Assembly: GCA_910588295.1 (NCBI GenBank) | Contig: CAJUQO010000028.1 | Span: forward strand, 1-11,361 | Direction of reading: 5' to 3' | Source of the DNA: an uncultured Lachnospiraceae bacterium | GTDB lineage: Bacteria; Bacillota; Clostridia; Lachnospirales; Lachnospiraceae | Length of the DNA stretch: 11,361 nucleotides | Part shown: positions 1 through 6,294 of the stretch, piece by piece | How positions within the stretch are numbered: the first letter of the stretch is position 1 | How the letters are laid out: each line of letters opens with the position of its first letter | Translations under genes and position numbers: made by a program | The notes under the pieces: model-generated | The model's database searches: none | What the model was told of the DNA's origin: nothing | Seen by the model: only the letters and a program-made list of their open reading frames with translations

Positions 1-153
1 ATCTATTTCTGCCTGATTGATTTCCCGATCTTTAATGTGGCGGATATTTACGTGACCTGTTCTTGTGCACTGGCCCTGATTCTGGTATTTTTTTACTATA
101 AGGACGAAGAATTTGATTTTCTGTTTGGCAAAGAGAAAGGGAAGGCTTCATGA
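1..153 (+). CDS. lspA: Signal peptidase II (prolipoprotein signal peptidase), C-terminal end
   Basis: This is the last 50 codons of a gene that begins outside the window. The fragment contains FPIFNVADIYVT (about local residues 8-19). FNVAD is the conserved LspA motif that carries one of the two catalytic aspartates. It is followed by a hydrophobic stretch (CALALILVFFYY, the last membrane helix) and a charged cytoplasmic tail. LspA is an inner-membrane aspartyl protease that cuts the signal peptide from lipid-modified prolipoproteins. The stop codon overlaps the next start in an ATGA arrangement, so translation is probably coupled to the downstream pseudouridine synthase. lspA followed by an rluD-like gene is a common Firmicutes order. 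The identification is firm; only the N-terminal part is missing. Confidence 0.9.
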   Translation: MYFCLIDFPIFNVADIYVTCSCALALILVFFYYKDEEFDFLFGKEKGKAS

Positions 154-1055
154 ACCGGATGGTATTTACTGCCGATGGAGACGGGGATCGGGTCGATGTG
201 TTTCTAAATGAGCGGATTCCTGGTTTCTCCCGCTCGTATTTGCAGAAATTAATCAGCAGCAGTTGCGTTGCTGTCAACGGAAAAACCGTAAAAAGCAGCT
301 ACAGGCTTGTTTCGGATGACGCTGTTGTAATAGAAATACCCGACGAGGTAAAACCGGATATCCGTCCAGAGCCGATTCCCTTGGATATTCTCTATGAGGA
401 TGAGGATCTGCTGGTGGTTAACAAACCCAAAGGAATGGTGGTACATCCTGCCGCCGGCCATTACAGCGGCACCCTGGTTAATGCTATTTTGTATCACTGT
501 GAGGGTTGTCTGTCCGGCATTAACGGTGTCCTGCGGCCCGGTATCGTTCACCGCATAGACCGGGATACTACAGGTTCCCTGGTCGTATGCAAAAACGACA
601 TGGCCCATCACGCTCTGGCGGAACAGTTAAAGGCCCACACCATCCATCGCCGTTATCGGGCCATTGTGTGGGGACGGATCCCCGAAGATGAGAGAACCGT
701 GGAGGCTCCCATCGGCCGCCATCCCACAGACAGGAAGAGAATGGCCGTCAACTATAAGAACGGAAAAAATGCTGTGACCCATTATCGGGTTTTACAGCGC
801 TTTTCCTCCTTCACGTACATTGAGTGCTGTCTGGAGACGGGCCGTACCCATCAGATTCGGGTTCACATGGCTTCCCTAGGACATCCCCTGCTGGGCGATG
901 CCGTCTATGGGCCGATAAAATCTCCTTTCCGTCATCTGGAAGGTCAGTGTCTCCATGCCATGACACTGGGCTTTATCCATCCCCGTACAGGGAGCTATCT
1001 GGAGTGCACGGCACCCCTGCCGGAATATTTTGAAAATCTTTTGGACAAGCTATAA
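150..1055 (+). CDS. rluD: RluD/RluA-family 23S rRNA pseudouridine synthase
   Basis: The 301-residue protein has an N-terminal S4 RNA-binding domain (about 12-63) and a pseudouridine synthase domain (about 80-300). The catalytic motif HRIDRDTTG lies at 134-142, with D137 as the expected catalytic aspartate. RTHQIRVHM (232-240) and GHPLLGDAVYG (244-254) are further family signatures. RluD-type enzymes isomerise uridines in large-subunit rRNA. The exact target cannot be read from sequence, and paralogues (RluA/RluC/RluD; YlyB in Bacillus, also next to lspA) share these motifs. The chosen ATG overlaps the lspA stop and follows the purine-rich stretch AAAGGGAAGG. A second in-frame ATG at 159 is possible but has poorer spacing. 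The length is normal and the gene appears intact. It is probably co-transcribed with lspA. Confidence 0.92.
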   Translation: MNRMVFTADGDGDRVDVFLNERIPGFSRSYLQKLISSSCVAVNGKTVKSSYRLVSDDAVVIEIPDEVKPDIRPEPIPLDILYEDEDLLVVNKPKGMVVHPAAGHYSGTLVNAILYHCEGCLSGINGVLRPGIVHRIDRDTTGSLVVCKNDMAHHALAEQLKAHTIHRRYRAIVWGRIPEDERTVEAPIGRHPTDRKRMAVNYKNGKNAVTHYRVLQRFSSFTYIECCLETGRTHQIRVHMASLGHPLLGDAVYGPIKSPFRHLEGQCLHAMTLGFIHPRTGSYLECTAPLPEYFENLLDKL

Positions 1056-1099
1056 AAAATATGTAGTCTTATTCCCGCAGGCGGACTATTTAATTGCCG

Positions 1100-1837
1100 T
1101 CATTTTTCATATCTGTTTATCCTTTTAGGCCAGCCGGGAAATTCCTGATTCAATATGGCCCCAAATATTCGCTCTCTGGCGCCCGGATTGTTTCGGTAAA
1201 TGCCGGAGAGCAGTTCTTTTGTTGATTCCCTTTTGGTAAAACCGTCTGCCGCGCAGTAGCTCTTTGTCACAGGCAGACCCATATCGCGGCTGTATGAGGC
1301 GATTTCTGCTTCATCCACGAAAAGCAGGGGGCGTATGACGGTCAGATCGGTTCGATCCAGATAGGTACGCGGAGAAAAGGTGTTGATGCGCCCCTCGTAG
1401 ATCAGGGACATGAATAGTGTCTCAATAATATCATCCTTATGGTGGGCATAGGCCACTTTATTGCAGCCGCGGGCTTTTATGGCCTCGTTTAATGCGCCCT
1501 TCCGCATCTTTGCACAGAGGGAGCAGGGATTTTTCTCTTTCCTTTCTTCAAAGATAATCCGGGAAATCTCTGTTTTTACACAAGTGTAGGGTACATTCAA
1601 TTTGTTACAGTATGCCTGAATCCCTTCTGTGTCAAAACCGGGATTGCCCAAATCCACTGTAATGGCCTCCAGAGTAAAAGGGCTAGGGTAGAAGCGTCTG
1701 AGACCATGAAGGGCCGTGAGCAATGTCAGACTGTCCTTTCCCCCGGAAATGCCCACGGCTATTTTATCATGAGCATCAATCAGCCTATACTCATCCACGG
1801 CTTTTCGGGTATAGCTGAGAAGTTTTTGTGTATTCAT
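1100..1837 (-). CDS. ttcA: TtcA-like PP-loop tRNA thiolation enzyme
   Basis: The 245-residue protein belongs to the PP-loop ATP pyrophosphatase superfamily. SGGKDS (31-36) is the ATP-binding PP-loop. CSLC (105-108) supplies two cysteines and C195 is in the position of the third cysteine; in TtcA such cysteines hold an iron-sulfur cluster. AHHKDDIIETLFM (131-143) is the conserved segment after the CxxC. In TtcA the reaction adds sulfur to cytidine 32 of tRNAs. Clostridial members of this family are less well characterised, so the substrate is inferred. The ATG follows AAAGGGAG with about 9 nt spacing. Its own promoter lies upstream in the shared region with the divergent AI-2E-family gene. The gene converges on rluD and the two stops are only 44 bp apart. 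Family assignment is firm; exact activity is moderately sure. Confidence 0.85.
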   Translation of the reverse strand: MNTQKLLSYTRKAVDEYRLIDAHDKIAVGISGGKDSLTLLTALHGLRRFYPSPFTLEAITVDLGNPGFDTEGIQAYCNKLNVPYTCVKTEISRIIFEERKEKNPCSLCAKMRKGALNEAIKARGCNKVAYAHHKDDIIETLFMSLIYEGRINTFSPRTYLDRTDLTVIRPLLFVDEAEIASYSRDMGLPVTKSYCAADGFTKRESTKELLSGIYRNNPGARERIFGAILNQEFPGWPKRINRYEK

Positions 1838-1876
1838 AGTGTATGTCTCCCTTTGTTTTTTTGTTAAACTTTGGCT

Positions 1877-1885
1877 ATTATAACA
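1877..1885 (-). promoter_or_regulatory. Extended -10 promoter for the ttcA-like gene
   Basis: On the minus strand these bases read TGTTATAAT, a perfect extended -10 (TGnTATAAT). The ttcA-like start codon is about 40 bp downstream. No convincing -35 is visible 17 bp upstream, which fits an extended -10 promoter. Confidence 0.6.
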
Positions 1886-1971
1886 CAGAGCGGGAGAAGA
1901 GTTCTATAATATTTGTCCCCATAGGTTTTACTATAAAAATTTCATAAAAGAGATGCAGAAGAGAAAAGCTG

Positions 1972-1980
1972 TGTTATAAT
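1972..1980 (+). promoter_or_regulatory. Extended -10 promoter for the AI-2E-family gene
   Basis: These bases read TGTTATAAT on the plus strand, a perfect extended -10 with no clear -35. Transcription would start near 1987 and leave a leader of about 75 nt before the AI-2E-family gene. The surrounding 12-mer CTGTGTTATAAT (1969-1980) is repeated in inverted orientation at 1877-1888, over the opposing promoter. Confidence 0.6.
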
Positions 1981-2063
1981 GGAAGACAAGCGTATTCCTG
2001 GCTGGCCGCTACTGGCTCAATCATGGACAGGCTATATGGAAACGGGGACAGGTGACAGACTAT

Positions 2064-3542
2064 ATGAAATTTAAAATTGACAAAAAGTATATCAGTTGGG
2101 GCGTAACTGCCTTCTGTGTGGTTGCCGCAAGCATTATCTTTTATTCGTTGATCTTTCGGCTGGATGGTCTGATCCGAAGGCTGGGCTCACTGTATAATAT
2201 CCTGGCGCCCATCCTTTTTGGGGCGGTGATCGCCTATCTTTTGAATCCGATAATGAAATTTCTGGAAAATAGTGTGGTAAAATTTTGTAAATGGCGGAGC
2301 CTTGAGCCCAGGGAGAAGCTGGGGAAAATAATGCGTCTAGCTTGTGTGATTTTATCCCTGTTTTTTTTCTATGCCTGTATTTACGCCCTGTTTGCCATGC
2401 TGGTTCCTCAGCTCATGGACAGTATTATTAACCTGATTAATAGTTTCCCGCGCTATGCGGTAAATATACAGGATTGGCTGATCCAGTTATTCCGTGATAA
2501 CCCGGATCTGGAAAATTCGGCCAGCGGTCTTATGGAGACGGCTATTGAAAAAGCGGAATCCTGGCTTAACTCTCTTCTTCCGCGATTGCAGGATTTCATG
2601 AAGCTTTTTTCTTCCCGGGTATTTGATGTCCTTATATTTCTGAAAAATGTGATTATCGGCAGCATGATCTCTATCTATTTCCTGTATGGGAAAGAATCCT
2701 TTCTGGCCCGGGGAAAGAGACTGCTCTATGCCTGCATTCCCAAAATAGAGGTTGCAAACAATATATTGCGGGATCTCCGGTTTGTGGAGCGTACTTTTGG
2801 CGGATTCTTTGTGGGTAAAATGATTGATTCTGTGATCATCGGGCTGCTGTGCTACATTGGCACGACGATCTTAAGTATGCCTTATGCGCTGCTGGTGAGC
2901 GTGGTGGTCGGAGTGACGAATATCATACCGTTTTTTGGCCCCTTTATCGGTGCCATTCCCTGCGCATTGCTGATTTTATTAGTCAGCCCGCTGAAATGCC
3001 TTTATTTCATTATATTTATACTGGTTCTCCAGCAATGTGACGGTAATTTTATCGGGCCCAAGATTTTAGGTAATTCCACAGGATTGTCCAGCTTTATGGT
3101 GGTGGTGGCAATCCTGGTTGGCAGCGGCTTTTTCGGGGTGGTGGGTATGATCATCGGCGTCCCGCTGTTTGCAGTGATCAGCCAGATCTGCAGCAATGCC
3201 ATTGAGCGCCGCTTGAAAAAGCATCATCTTCCCCTTGAAATAGAAAATTATGATGATCTTAACCATGTGGACGAGCAAACCAGAAAGCCATGTAAGGAGG
3301 CCATGCAGCCATTTGACCGCTCCCAGGTATTCCGCTATGGTGTACGTGGAAACCGTCTTTCTGACCCAGATACGGATGATGAAATCCTGCCGGCATATAT
3401 TATTCGAAAAGCTTCAAAAAGGAGGCACCAGACAAATATACCACATTTGCGAGAGGACAGCTTTGTAGAGGTTCGAAAAGCCTCAGAATTTGGAAAGATT
3501 GAAGAAGATGGGGATTCTGAAAACTGCGGGAATAAAGAGTAA
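2064..3542 (+). CDS. AI-2E family transporter (multi-pass membrane protein)
   Basis: This is a 492-residue integral membrane protein of the AI-2E transporter family (PF01594). Hydrophobic helices lie near residues 10-31, 43-62, 90-114, 188-208, 253-270, 274-309, 312-326 and 343-377. A soluble amphipathic region lies between (about 120-180). Family motifs include VTNIIPFFGPFIGAIP (about 284-299) and GNFIGPKILGNSTGLSSF (about 327-344). Members are named for autoinducer-2 export, but others act as ion or small-molecule antiporters, so the substrate is unknown. Beyond residue 375 there is a hydrophilic, charged tail of about 115 residues, longer than in the basic family fold. The ATG at 2064 is chosen because AGGTGA lies 8 nt upstream; an in-frame GTG at 2052 would add four residues. 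Dtd follows 59 bp downstream on the same strand and may be co-transcribed. Confidence 0.88.
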   Translation: MKFKIDKKYISWGVTAFCVVAASIIFYSLIFRLDGLIRRLGSLYNILAPILFGAVIAYLLNPIMKFLENSVVKFCKWRSLEPREKLGKIMRLACVILSLFFFYACIYALFAMLVPQLMDSIINLINSFPRYAVNIQDWLIQLFRDNPDLENSASGLMETAIEKAESWLNSLLPRLQDFMKLFSSRVFDVLIFLKNVIIGSMISIYFLYGKESFLARGKRLLYACIPKIEVANNILRDLRFVERTFGGFFVGKMIDSVIIGLLCYIGTTILSMPYALLVSVVVGVTNIIPFFGPFIGAIPCALLILLVSPLKCLYFIIFILVLQQCDGNFIGPKILGNSTGLSSFMVVVAILVGSGFFGVVGMIIGVPLFAVISQICSNAIERRLKKHHLPLEIENYDDLNHVDEQTRKPCKEAMQPFDRSQVFRYGVRGNRLSDPDTDDEILPAYIIRKASKRRHQTNIPHLREDSFVEVRKASEFGKIEEDGDSENCGNKE

Positions 3543-3601
3543 TAAACGCAAAAACAATTCTATGTAAATATAGATTTCAGGTGGAGAAAGGAAATAAACA
3601 T

Positions 3602-4051
3602 ATGAAATTGGTCGTTCAGCGGGTGACAGAGGCTTCTGTCACCGTGGATCAGAAAATTACAGGACAGATTGGTAAAGGATTCCTCGTTCTGATTGGAGTG
3701 GGGGAGAAGGATACAGAAGAAATTGCTGATAAATATATTCGTAAACTGCTGAACCTGAGAATTTTTGAGGATGAAAACGGTAAAACCAACCTTTCACTGA
3801 AAGATGTAGGCGGTGAATTGCTGCTGGTGTCCCAGTTTACCTTATATGCTAACTGCAGTAAGGGCAACCGCCCCAGTTTCATTGAAGCCGGAGCGCCCGA
3901 AAAAGCAGAAACCCTTTATAATTATATTATCACGGAATGCCGAAAACAAGTGCCGGTGGTCGAGACAGGCATATTTGGGGCTGAGATGAAGGTCAGCCTG
4001 GTAAATGACGGCCCTTTTACAATTCTGCTGGATGAACATCTTTTTGCTTAA
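3602..4051 (+). CDS. dtd: D-aminoacyl-tRNA deacylase
   Basis: The 149-residue protein is full length for the DTD family. The start is set by the family's typical N-terminus (MKLVVQRVTEASV) and by AAAGGA 9 nt upstream; an in-frame GTG at 3581 would add seven unsupported residues. SQFTLY (77-82) and GNRPSF (88-93) are the signature active-site motifs. GP at 137-138 (NDGPFT) is the Gly-cisPro motif used for chiral proofreading. The enzyme is a cytosolic dimer that removes D-amino acids (and glycine mischarged on tRNA-Ala) from tRNA. It sits after the AI-2E-family gene and converges on the tyrosine recombinase gene. No promoter of its own is obvious in the 59-bp gap. Confidence 0.95.
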   Translation: MKLVVQRVTEASVTVDQKITGQIGKGFLVLIGVGEKDTEEIADKYIRKLLNLRIFEDENGKTNLSLKDVGGELLLVSQFTLYANCSKGNRPSFIEAGAPEKAETLYNYIITECRKQVPVVETGIFGAEMKVSLVNDGPFTILLDEHLFA

Positions 4052-4054
4052 TAT

Positions 4055-4107
4055 GGATGGAAAATATCCGGCTTATCCCTTTCCCGGATTTTGCGCGGTT
4101 TCCATCC
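4055..4107. terminator. Possible terminator or RNA hairpin between convergent genes
   Basis: A perfect 9-bp inverted repeat (GGATGGAAA at 4055-4063, TTTCCATCC at 4099-4107) encloses a second 6-bp one (ATCCGG at 4066-4071, CCGGAT at 4084-4089). It lies in the 67-bp gap between the convergent dtd and recombinase genes, where a bidirectional terminator would be expected. No T-tract follows on either strand, so intrinsic termination is uncertain. Confidence 0.35.
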
Positions 4108-4118
4108 CTAGCGGCCTG

Positions 4119-5183
4119 TCAGGCTTCCGACTCCCGTAACCGGACTGCGGCGGCCGCCCGTCTGCGCCGATTGTCATCCATAGCCGCATAATGTTTCCGG
4201 GTGGTATTTACGTCCTTATGGCCCAACACATCGGCTACCAGATAGATATCGCCGGTTTCCTGATACAGGGACGTACCATAGGTGCTGCGAAGCTTATGGG
4301 GGGTGATTTTTTTTGTGCCTGTAACCTCTCGGGTATATTTTTTGACGAGATTTTCCACGGCCTTGACACTGATGCGTTTTCTCTGGGTAGAATAGAAGAG
4401 AGCGTGTTCGTGTCCTGCCACAGGCGTGATTCCTTCACGGATCTTCAGGTACTTCCGAAGCGCCTTTTCTACCTCATCGCCAAAATACACATACATCTCG
4501 TTTCCGCCTTTTCGCGTAACCTTAACAGCATTATTCTTAAAATCCACATCTTCGATATCCAGACCGACACATTCGGACACACGGATACCTGTGCCCAAAA
4601 ACAGCGTGATCAGCGCCAGATCTCTTTCTTTTGTCTTTTCATAGTAAGTTTTTTTCTGGCCGGTCAGCTTTTCTCCGCATGATTCCACATAATCCAGGAG
4701 GGAGGCCACTTCATCGGCATCCAGGCGGATGATCGCCTTATCATGGATCTTGGGCATGTCGATCAGGACAGTGGGATTAGTCTGAATCATTTCCTTACGG
4801 TAGTAATAAGCGTAAAAGCTTCTGAGAGCCGATATTTTGCGTTTTAAGCCCCGTTCGCTGTTGGTTATGACCTGATCCTCATGTGTATCATAAAGTTTCA
4901 AATACTCCATATATTCCTCAATGTCGAGGGCTTTGACCTGATCCAGCGTATCAATGGGCAGATCCTGCATAGAAGCGCCCTCCAGGGACGGATTCTGTGT
5001 CAGCAAAAACTGGAAAAAGATCCGTATGTCATACGCATAGGAAATCCTGGTCTGGGTCGTTGTCGTGGCGTCAATAGCCCGGAAATAGTCCCGGCAGAAA
5101 GCCGGCAGCGTCCGTAAAACCTCCCGCAGCTTCAAAATATTTTCCCGGTCACGCTGGGTATGATAAGTGGTTCGCTCAGCCAT
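4119..5183 (-). CDS. Tyrosine recombinase / phage-type integrase (XerC/XerD-like)
   Basis: The 354-residue protein has an N-terminal SAM-like core-binding domain (about 27-130) and a C-terminal catalytic domain (about 150-340). The tetrad is visible: R201 (GTGIRVSE), H296 and R299 (HKLRSTYGT), H322 (LGHKDVNTT) and the nucleophile Y332 (KHYAAMDD); K225 in the beta-hairpin is the likely lysine. Such enzymes cut and rejoin DNA at specific sites through a 3'-phosphotyrosine link. The length and single-gene setting resemble chromosomal Xer-type recombinases, but no dif or att site is recognised here, so the job is unknown. The ATG follows AAGGAG with 11 nt spacing. A good promoter lies upstream, with a degenerate LexA-like box in the leader. 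It shares a neighbourhood with lexA, as the unrelated serine-type yneB does in Bacillus. Confidence 0.9.
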   Translation of the reverse strand: MAERTTYHTQRDRENILKLREVLRTLPAFCRDYFRAIDATTTTQTRISYAYDIRIFFQFLLTQNPSLEGASMQDLPIDTLDQVKALDIEEYMEYLKLYDTHEDQVITNSERGLKRKISALRSFYAYYYRKEMIQTNPTVLIDMPKIHDKAIIRLDADEVASLLDYVESCGEKLTGQKKTYYEKTKERDLALITLFLGTGIRVSECVGLDIEDVDFKNNAVKVTRKGGNEMYVYFGDEVEKALRKYLKIREGITPVAGHEHALFYSTQRKRISVKAVENLVKKYTREVTGTKKITPHKLRSTYGTSLYQETGDIYLVADVLGHKDVNTTRKHYAAMDDNRRRRAAAAVRLRESEA

Positions 5184-5223
5184 AATCTGTATGTCTCCTT
5201 ATTTTTTTGTTTATCTATTCCAA

Positions 5224-5235
5224 AAACTCGTGTTT
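5224..5235 (-). promoter_or_regulatory. Degenerate LexA-like box in the recombinase leader
   Basis: The plus strand reads AAACTCGTGTTT, a symmetric AAAC-N4-GTTT that keeps the inner AAC/GTT of the GAAC-N4-GTTC consensus. It lies 9 bp downstream of the recombinase -10, where a bound repressor could block initiation. One base in each half-site differs from consensus, so this is a candidate only. Confidence 0.35.
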
Positions 5236-5244
5236 GGCGAATAG

Positions 5245-5273
5245 ATTATACCATATCTCCATCAGCTCTGCAA
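5245..5273 (-). promoter_or_regulatory. Promoter of the tyrosine recombinase gene
   Basis: The minus strand carries TATAAT (5245-5250) preceded by TGG, making an extended -10, and TTGCAG (5268-5273) as a partial -35 at 17-bp spacing. The recombinase start codon is about 60 bp downstream. Confidence 0.6.
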
Positions 5274-5366
5274 GGGAAAAATCGCCAGTGTAATCCATGA
5301 TCCACAGGGAAATACTTATAGAGAATAAACTGCCGAAAACAAAAAGTGATTTCAGGAGGTGTTTTG

Positions 5367-5576
5367 ATGAAATATAAAGATACTAGCCAAGACCGCTACC
5401 ATACAGATACTACAGAGGATCTTTTATGTACCTCCAGCGCCACGGACTGTACCGGCCTGATACCTGCGGGGATCACAGATGATGAGCTGGAGGCTTATGA
5501 ACAGCTCTACCCCTACCTGCCTGTCCGCTCCGGAGATACTATCAATAAAGAACATCGGAACAAAGAAACGATCTAA
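5367..5576 (+). CDS. Small hypothetical protein, 69 residues
   Basis: I do not recognise a named family. A perfect AGGAGG (5354-5359) sits 7 nt before the ATG, which makes this a credible gene and sets the start; the longer frame opening at 5346 lacks such a site. The protein is acidic and hydrophilic, without a membrane segment or signal peptide. Its centre reads CTGLIPAGITDDELEAYEQLYPYLPV (about residues 29-53, split by the acidic DDELEAYE), which looks like a short structured motif. There is a Cys pair (C22, C29). It faces away from the recombinase and toward the LysM gene, within the lexA neighbourhood. The stop codon lies in the loop of an 8-bp hairpin. Function unknown; a role linked to the neighbouring SOS genes is only a guess. 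Confidence 0.65.
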   Translation: MKYKDTSQDRYHTDTTEDLLCTSSATDCTGLIPAGITDDELEAYEQLYPYLPVRSGDTINKEHRNKETI

Positions 5577-5584
5577 GATCGTTT
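5566..5584 (+). terminator. Small hairpin over the stop codon of the 69-residue gene
   Basis: AAACGATC and GATCGTTT form a perfect 8-bp inverted repeat whose 3-nt loop is the TAA stop codon. The short T stretch ending at 5585 could make it a weak terminator, but the stem is AT-rich and overlaps coding sequence, so its role is uncertain. Confidence 0.3.
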
Positions 5585-5586
5585 TC

Positions 5587-5673
5587 ATAACCACACGAGC
5601 TTCGTCCCGACACGCAGACATTGTATTGGCAGATTCCTGCGGGGAAAAATCGAAATGAAGTTCGTGTGGTTAT
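5587..5673. repeat. Long near-perfect inverted repeat (hairpin-forming element)
   Basis: ATAACCACACGAGCTTC (5587-5603) is matched by its reverse complement at 5657-5673, with a single G-T wobble in 17 positions. Pairing continues with a second wobble and one more pair to 5605/5655. Inside, CCC/GGG (5606-5608/5642-5644) and CGCAG/CTGCG (5613-5617/5637-5641) can extend the stem. The whole 87-bp element could fold as one RNA hairpin or DNA cruciform. Neither strand has a T-tract after it, so it is not a standard terminator. Candidates are a structured small RNA, a MITE-like remnant or a recombinase target. Confidence 0.6.
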
Positions 5674-5776
5674 CATGGGAGTAACAGATATATCTTCATC
5701 TTCCGTGCATCCCACGGGGATTGTGTTATGCCGGATGATACAAAGCTGATTCAGAAAATAAAACTTGTTTTACGAA

Positions 5777-6103
5777 CTATTTGTACTCTTCATCATAATA
5801 AGGAATAACCAGCATCTCTCCCGCATAAATCGTCTGGCTAGACAGATGATTGATACTGCATAATTCTTCTATATACTGACTGCGGCTGTCGTACTCATAG
5901 GAAACATATTGGCCCGCTATATCCCACAGAGAATCTCCCTTTTCCACTAAAATATGCGTGTAATATTTGTATCGATTCTTTTCAGCCGCGTCCACAGTGC
6001 TATGGATACAAAGGGACATCGTGCACATAAGTCCTGCCAGCAAAAGCAAACTGATGACCGCAAACACGATCCTGCTCTCCTGCCTTTTTTCCGCTGTCTT
6101 CAT
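5777..6103 (-). CDS. yneA: YneA-like SOS cell-division inhibitor (membrane anchor plus LysM domain)
   Basis: The 108-residue protein has a short basic N-terminus, one membrane segment (about 12-34) and an extracytoplasmic LysM peptidoglycan-binding domain (about 49-101, with HILVEKGDSLWDIAGQYV and the closing GEMLVIPYY). Bacillus YneA has the same architecture and similar length, and its gene diverges from lexA. There it suppresses septation during DNA damage and is then degraded. The ATG is preceded by AGGAGGG at 7 nt, a near-ideal site. The promoter (TTGACA, 17 bp, TATACT) has one LexA box in the spacer and a perfect one just downstream of the start point, so damage induction is strongly implied. 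LysM proteins are diverse, so the division role rests on context rather than on a unique motif. Confidence 0.82.
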   Translation of the reverse strand: MKTAEKRQESRIVFAVISLLLLAGLMCTMSLCIHSTVDAAEKNRYKYYTHILVEKGDSLWDIAGQYVSYEYDSRSQYIEELCSINHLSSQTIYAGEMLVIPYYDEEYK

Positions 6104-6125
6104 ATCATAACCCTCCTCATTTCAA

Positions 6126-6137
6126 GAACGTGTGTTC
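6126..6137. promoter_or_regulatory. LexA box (perfect)
   Basis: GAACGTGTGTTC is a perfect GAAC-N4-GTTC LexA operator of the Gram-positive type. It lies just downstream of the expected start point of the LysM gene, where binding would block transcription. Confidence 0.8.
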
Positions 6138-6151
6138 CTTTTTCAGCTTGA

Positions 6152-6180
6152 AGTATATCAGTAGAACGTACGTTTGTCAA
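6152..6180 (-). promoter_or_regulatory. Promoter of the YneA-like gene
   Basis: The minus strand reads TTGACA (6175-6180), a 17-bp spacer and TATACT (6152-6157), a near-consensus vegetative sigma factor promoter. The spacer holds a LexA box, so a strong promoter appears to be kept silent by the repressor. Confidence 0.85.
6164..6175. promoter_or_regulatory. LexA box in the promoter spacer
   Basis: GAACGTACGTTT matches GAAC-N4-GTTC at all but the last base. It covers the -35 side of the spacer of the LysM gene promoter and touches the last base of the -35. Confidence 0.75.
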
Positions 6181-6204
6181 CAGGAAAAAATATTTTTTTC
6201 GAAC

Positions 6205-6247
6205 TTGCATTCGGAACGTATGTGTGATAAGATAAAAAAAATATAAT
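6205..6247 (+). promoter_or_regulatory. lexA promoter region
   Basis: Two alternatives are visible on the plus strand. One is TTGCAT (6205-6210), 17 bp and TAAGAT (6228-6233), with the third LexA-like box in the spacer. The other is a perfect TATAAT (6242-6247) with no good -35. Either gives a short leader before the lexA start at 6295. Confidence 0.6.
6214..6225. promoter_or_regulatory. Degenerate LexA box upstream of lexA
   Basis: GAACGTATGTGT has a perfect left half-site and two mismatches in the right half of GAAC-N4-GTTC. Its place in the lexA promoter suggests weak autoregulation. Confidence 0.6.
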
Positions 6248-6294
6248 GCATGGCATATCTATTAACCATACCAATACAAGTCAGGAGTTCAGTT

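Noticed and set aside
1064..1088. TAGTC/GACTA hairpin between rluD and the ttcA-like gene as a terminator
   Set aside because: Five base pairs with a large loop and only a short T stretch; the position fits but the structure is too weak.
4191..4682. 163-codon open frame on the plus strand
   Set aside because: It is antisense to the catalytic domain of the tyrosine recombinase and lacks a ribosome binding site or recognisable domain.
5759..5772. TAAAAC/GTTTTA hairpin after the YneA-like gene as a terminator
   Set aside because: The stem is only 6 bp, nearly all AT, with a 2-nt loop; too weak to call despite a T stretch on the minus strand.
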